Assembly: GCF_022376295.1 (NCBI RefSeq)
Contig: NZ_CP060140.1
Location: 1,306,356-1,370,355 of the forward strand
From: Nodularia sphaerocarpa UHCC 0038
GTDB taxonomy: Bacteria; Cyanobacteriota; Cyanobacteriia; Cyanobacteriales; Nostocaceae
Direction: 5' to 3'
Length of the DNA: 64,000 nucleotides
Under the pieces are notes generated by a model. That model saw only the letters and a program-made list of their open reading frames with translations. It ran no database searches and was not told the DNA's origin. Positions 61,263-64,000 of the stretch are shown piece by piece. The number at the start of each line of letters is the position of its first letter. Position 1 is the stretch's first letter. The position numbers and the translations under genes were made by a program.

Positions 61263-62600
61263 ATGATGACTGAACCTAACCCACCCCATGCACCAAATCC
61301 AGAACCTTTACCAGCAGATGATTTTGACAGTGGTACAGGTGAAAATCACTTAACCCCAGAAGCACTAGCTGCACAAGAATCTTTAGCGAAAATTGCCTCT
61401 TTGCAATCTCCGCAAAATAGAGATGCTTTGCAACAAGCCCGTTCCCAGATTAAGCAATACACTATTAGTCAATTTACAGTCAAGCCCAGGGCATTACTAT
61501 TTACTGTAGTGGCGATCGCTATCACTTTTTTCGGACTGGTGATTAATAACGGAATCATCGGCATCTTGGGAACAGTGATCACTTTGATATTATCTCTGAC
61601 AATGTTATTACCTTGGTGGCAATATGTGTTACAAAAGTGGTTTTCTTCCCAAGATAGAACGCTGTTTGTCGCCTTTGTGGGGCTAGTAGTCGGGATAATC
61701 GGCTTATTTAAATTTACTGGTTTAGGCGATCTCTTGCTGAATTGGGGAAAGCAAATTAGCTGGGAAGCTTCGGGTAGTTTAGCAGAATGGTTTGGTGCTT
61801 TGGGGCAAATTCTGATCGCGATCATTGCTGTTTATGTCGCATGGCGACAATATGTAATTTCCAAAGACTTGACAATTCAGCAAAACCTGCTCACAGTGCA
61901 GCAAAATATTATTACCCAGCAGCAAACAATAGATTCCTATTTTCAAGGTGTCTCAGATTTGGTATTAGATGAAGAAGGATTATTAGAAGATTGGCCGCAA
62001 GAACGGGCGATCGCCGAAGGACGTACCGCAGCTATATTTAGTAGTGTAGATGGCAGTGGTAAAGCGAAAATTATCCGTTTTCTCTCCCGTTCCAAATTAC
62101 TAACTCCCTTAAAACGCGATAGCCGTTTAGGAAGAGCCATTCTCGACGGTATGGGGGGTTACGCGGAAGACCGGCTAGAAGGTGTACGCGTCATCGATTT
62201 AGGGGTGATGTTAGCCGCAGCAGACCTTTCTGGTAACGATTTACGTTGGACTGACTTGAGTGAAGCTAATCTGGTTCGCGGTAATCTCAGCAATTGTGAT
62301 TTAGTAAAAGCCAATCTCGCCCGCACCATCTTATATAGTGCTAATCTCAGTGGGGCTGATTTAAATGGGACTCGTTTTTTCTATGGTTCACTAGAAAAAG
62401 CATCACCCCGCAGTCGCAACGAGCCACCAAATTACGAAACTGGGGAATACACTGGCGCTGTGGTAGAAAATGCTGATTTCACCAATGTCCAACGCCTACC
62501 TGAGATAACTCGTCACTACTGCTGTGCTTGGGGTGGGGAAAAAACTAGAGCCACTATTCCCGGCGGTTGCGAAGGTATTACCAATCAGTTAGGAAGGTGA
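61263..62600 (+). CDS. Membrane pentapeptide-repeat protein, about 446 aa
   Basis: A proline-rich cytosolic N-terminus (MMTEPNPPHAPNPEPLPADD) is followed by several membrane helices at about 75-195 (LLFTVVAIAITFFGLVINNG, IIGILGTVITLILSLTMLL, LFVAFVGLVVGIIGLF). A glutamine-rich coiled coil comes next (LTIQQNLLTVQQNIITQQQT), then a conserved globular stretch (DGSGKAKIIRFLSRSKLLTP). About 60 residues of pentapeptide repeats follow (ADLSGNDLRWTDLSEANLVR, ANLARTILYSANLSGADLNG). The start is one of two adjacent ATGs (61263/61266). A sensor or scaffold role is possible; no function is known to me. Confidence 0.85.
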   Translation: MMTEPNPPHAPNPEPLPADDFDSGTGENHLTPEALAAQESLAKIASLQSPQNRDALQQARSQIKQYTISQFTVKPRALLFTVVAIAITFFGLVINNGIIGILGTVITLILSLTMLLPWWQYVLQKWFSSQDRTLFVAFVGLVVGIIGLFKFTGLGDLLLNWGKQISWEASGSLAEWFGALGQILIAIIAVYVAWRQYVISKDLTIQQNLLTVQQNIITQQQTIDSYFQGVSDLVLDEEGLLEDWPQERAIAEGRTAAIFSSVDGSGKAKIIRFLSRSKLLTPLKRDSRLGRAILDGMGGYAEDRLEGVRVIDLGVMLAAADLSGNDLRWTDLSEANLVRGNLSNCDLVKANLARTILYSANLSGADLNGTRFFYGSLEKASPRSRNEPPNYETGEYTGAVVENADFTNVQRLPEITRHYCCAWGGEKTRATIPGGCEGITNQLGR

Positions 62601-62619
62601 AAATTGGTATTTTGACCTT

Positions 62620-62649
62620 GTAGAGACGTTGTATGCAACGTCTCTACAT
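62620..62649 (+). terminator. Strong 13-bp hairpin between convergent genes
   Basis: TGTAGAGACGTTG and CAACGTCTCTACA form a perfect stem around TATG, followed by TTCTTTG. It is a widespread cyanobacterial repeat that can serve as a bidirectional terminator between the pentapeptide gene and map. Confidence 0.65.
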
Positions 62650-62667
62650 TCTTTGTCAGCAGATGTC

Positions 62668-62695
62668 TACTGATAACTGATAACTGATAACTGAA
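62668..62695. repeat. Heptanucleotide tandem repeat (ctgataa)n
   Basis: Three and a half copies of ACTGATA/CTGATAA lie directly before the map stop codon, typical of Nostocales STRR sequences. Confidence 0.8.
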
Positions 62696-62696
62696 C

Positions 62697-63458
62697 TTAA
62701 GCTAGGGTCAATATTTCTACGCCATCTTCGGTTACAGCTAAAGTATGTTCACATTGAGCCGAAAGTTGGCGATCGCGAGTTACCGCCGTCCAACCATCAG
62801 CGAGAACCTCAACTTCCCAAGTACCGACATTAATCATCGGCTCAATAGTGAACACCATTCCTGGTCTGAGACGTTTGCCTTTACCTCGTGTACCATAATG
62901 GGGAATATCGGGCGCAGTGTGGAAAATATTGCTGATACCGTGTCCTACAAAGTCGCGCACTACAGAAAAGCCCTGTGCTTCGGCATATTCTTGAATGGCT
63001 GCACCAATATCGCCAATTTTTGCCCCAGGCTTAACTTCAGCAATTCCCAAGCGGCGACATTCTTCGGTGACTTCCACCAGCTTCTGCGCTTTCAAGGAAG
63101 GAGTACCAACTAAAAATGTCTTGGATGTATCGCCGTGGTAGCCATCAACAATTAATGTCACATCGATATTGATAATATCCCCATCCTTGAGAATTTGTCT
63201 GGCGTTAGGAATACCATGACAAACTACCTCATTCACACTGGTACAAATTGACTTGGGGTAGCCTTTGTAACCCAGAGGTGCGCTTTTGGCTTTGTGAGCT
63301 TGCGTCCAACGTTCAGCTTCATCATTAAGTTGCAGAGTTGTCACCCCCGGCTTCACCATTGATTCTAGGTGTTGTAAAAGTTGTCCCGCCAAGCGTCCTG
63401 CTTGACGCATTTTGTCGAGTTCTCGTGCAGATAAAATGACAATTGGTTCTGTTTTCAT
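62697..63458 (-). CDS. map: Methionine aminopeptidase, type I
   Basis: This enzyme removes the initiator methionine. The pita-bread fold metal ligands appear in INIDVTLIVDGYHGDTSKTF (two Asp), VGHGISNIFHTAP (His), FTIEPMINVG (Glu) and AQCEHTLAVTEDG (Glu). The conserved GYPKSICTSVNEVVCHGIPN is present. Length 253 is standard. Its ATG overlaps the stop of the upstream oxidoreductase (ATGA), so the two are co-transcribed. Confidence 0.97.
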   Translation of the reverse strand: MKTEPIVILSARELDKMRQAGRLAGQLLQHLESMVKPGVTTLQLNDEAERWTQAHKAKSAPLGYKGYPKSICTSVNEVVCHGIPNARQILKDGDIINIDVTLIVDGYHGDTSKTFLVGTPSLKAQKLVEVTEECRRLGIAEVKPGAKIGDIGAAIQEYAEAQGFSVVRDFVGHGISNIFHTAPDIPHYGTRGKGKRLRPGMVFTIEPMINVGTWEVEVLADGWTAVTRDRQLSAQCEHTLAVTEDGVEILTLA

Positions 63459-64000
63459 AAATTTTCGGCGGCGGAAGTATCTTTGATAAATATAGTTAAA
63501 CCTGTCTGTGCAGCTCTTTGGATAGCATCAGCAACCTTGAGGGTATATAAACTTGACTCTGGGGTGACGTACAAAGGAGTACCATCAAACAGATGATCTA
63601 ACACCATAGTTGTATCTTTAGCAAATAAACCCCGACGAGTACCAACCTCTATTGGTGTTGTTTCCCCGGATTGGATCAAAACTCCTCCGTCGCTATCAAA
63701 AATTAAACCACCCTTTTCGCCGTGAACTTCAAATTTGCGTTCTGGTTGCCAAAGGGTTTCGCCTTTGCCATAAACTACTTGTGCTAACAGTCCATTTTCA
63801 AAGCACAGTTGACTGATGCACAAACAACTTTGATAGTAATCTGATTCTGTTTCCCAATATCGCTGATGACAGTTAACTGTCAAGACTTTACCAAATAAAT
63901 CGGTGAGGCGATGTAATCGCGACAGCGCCCCAATTAAAGGAAAACCAAACAGGTGATGATTATAAGTCCACTTCCGGGGTGCGGGATGCTGAGGATTGAT
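63455..64000 (-). CDS. Gfo/Idh/MocA-type oxidoreductase, C-terminal part (partial)
   Basis: The frame is open from the right window edge (INPQHPAPRKWTYNHHLFGF, then ALSRLHRLTDLFGKVLTVNC) down to the stop at 63455. The visible part is the beta-sheet domain of this NAD(P)-dependent sugar or inositol dehydrogenase family: FEVHGEKGGLIFDSDGGVLI and PLYVTPESSLYTLKVADAI near the end. The Rossmann half lies outside the window. A TTG at 63881-63883 could look like a start but is internal. It is followed by map with a four-base overlap. Confidence 0.75.
   Translation of the reverse strand: MNPQHPAPRKWTYNHHLFGFPLIGALSRLHRLTDLFGKVLTVNCHQRYWETESDYYQSCLCISQLCFENGLLAQVVYGKGETLWQPERKFEVHGEKGGLIFDSDGGVLIQSGETTPIEVGTRRGLFAKDTTMVLDHLFDGTPLYVTPESSLYTLKVADAIQRAAQTGLTIFIKDTSAAENL

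Overview
The window looks like chromosome from a filamentous, probably heterocyst-forming cyanobacterium (Nostocales). The reasons are the many HIP1 octamers (gcgatcgc), heptanucleotide STRR-type repeats, a CYP110-like P450, the plastid/cyanobacterial ribosomal protein Ycf65, a microviridin locus and the general style of the core genes. The species cannot be named from sequence alone.

Layout. (1) 1-1.9 kb, minus strand: a microviridin RiPP locus with a precursor gene and two ATP-grasp ligases. The precursor leader and core lie in different frames either side of a G8-A-G7 tract. (2) 2.4-9.0 kb: a stand-alone HTH/AAA-like protein, a small membrane protein, a membrane-anchored dikinase-like fusion, a GNAT acetyltransferase and biotin synthase. 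(3) 9.2-15.8 kb: an AT-rich accessory block whose core is a two-gene unit. The first gene is a 1161-residue HTH / methyltransferase-like / reverse transcriptase protein. Sixteen bases later comes a UvrD-type helicase with a DnaQ-type exonuclease inserted in it. This is my main candidate for an undescribed, probably defensive, system. (4) 16-26.7 kb: housekeeping genes (ftsH, class IV aminotransferase, ycf65, a HAD phosphatase, a CYP110-like P450, TPR proteins, ruvB, hisF).

(5) 26.81-46.71 kb: a 19.9 kb prophage-like element integrated in a tRNA-Ala(GGC) gene and flanked by 47-bp direct repeats. Beside attL is a tyrosine integrase with non-canonical catalytic residues. Leftward early genes follow: a small family-A-polymerase-like protein, an AntA/KilAC antirepressor, an RHH protein, an Ant/Rha-like protein and a membrane protein with a SAP-like motif. 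After that comes about 1 kb of gene-free DNA full of tandem hairpins whose stems co-vary. A rightward late operon then runs portal, cement protein, capsid, fibre/FN3 proteins, membrane protein, TerS and TerL. No tape measure, baseplate or endolysin was recognised.

(6) 46.8-53.1 kb: a MITE-like repeat and a complete type I restriction-modification operon (hsdR-hsdM-hsdS) next to the tRNA, then a second nested-palindrome MITE. (7) 53.8-64 kb: a lumenal pentapeptide protein, the glycine cleavage operon gcvT-gcvH-gcvP, an RmlD-like reductase, a TPR lipoprotein, a membrane pentapeptide-repeat protein, methionine aminopeptidase and the 3' part of a Gfo/Idh/MocA oxidoreductase that runs off the window.

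Together the RT/helicase block, the prophage and the type I RM operon make this a region of accessory and probable defence genes set among stable core genes. All functional calls rest on motifs read by eye; no database search was run.
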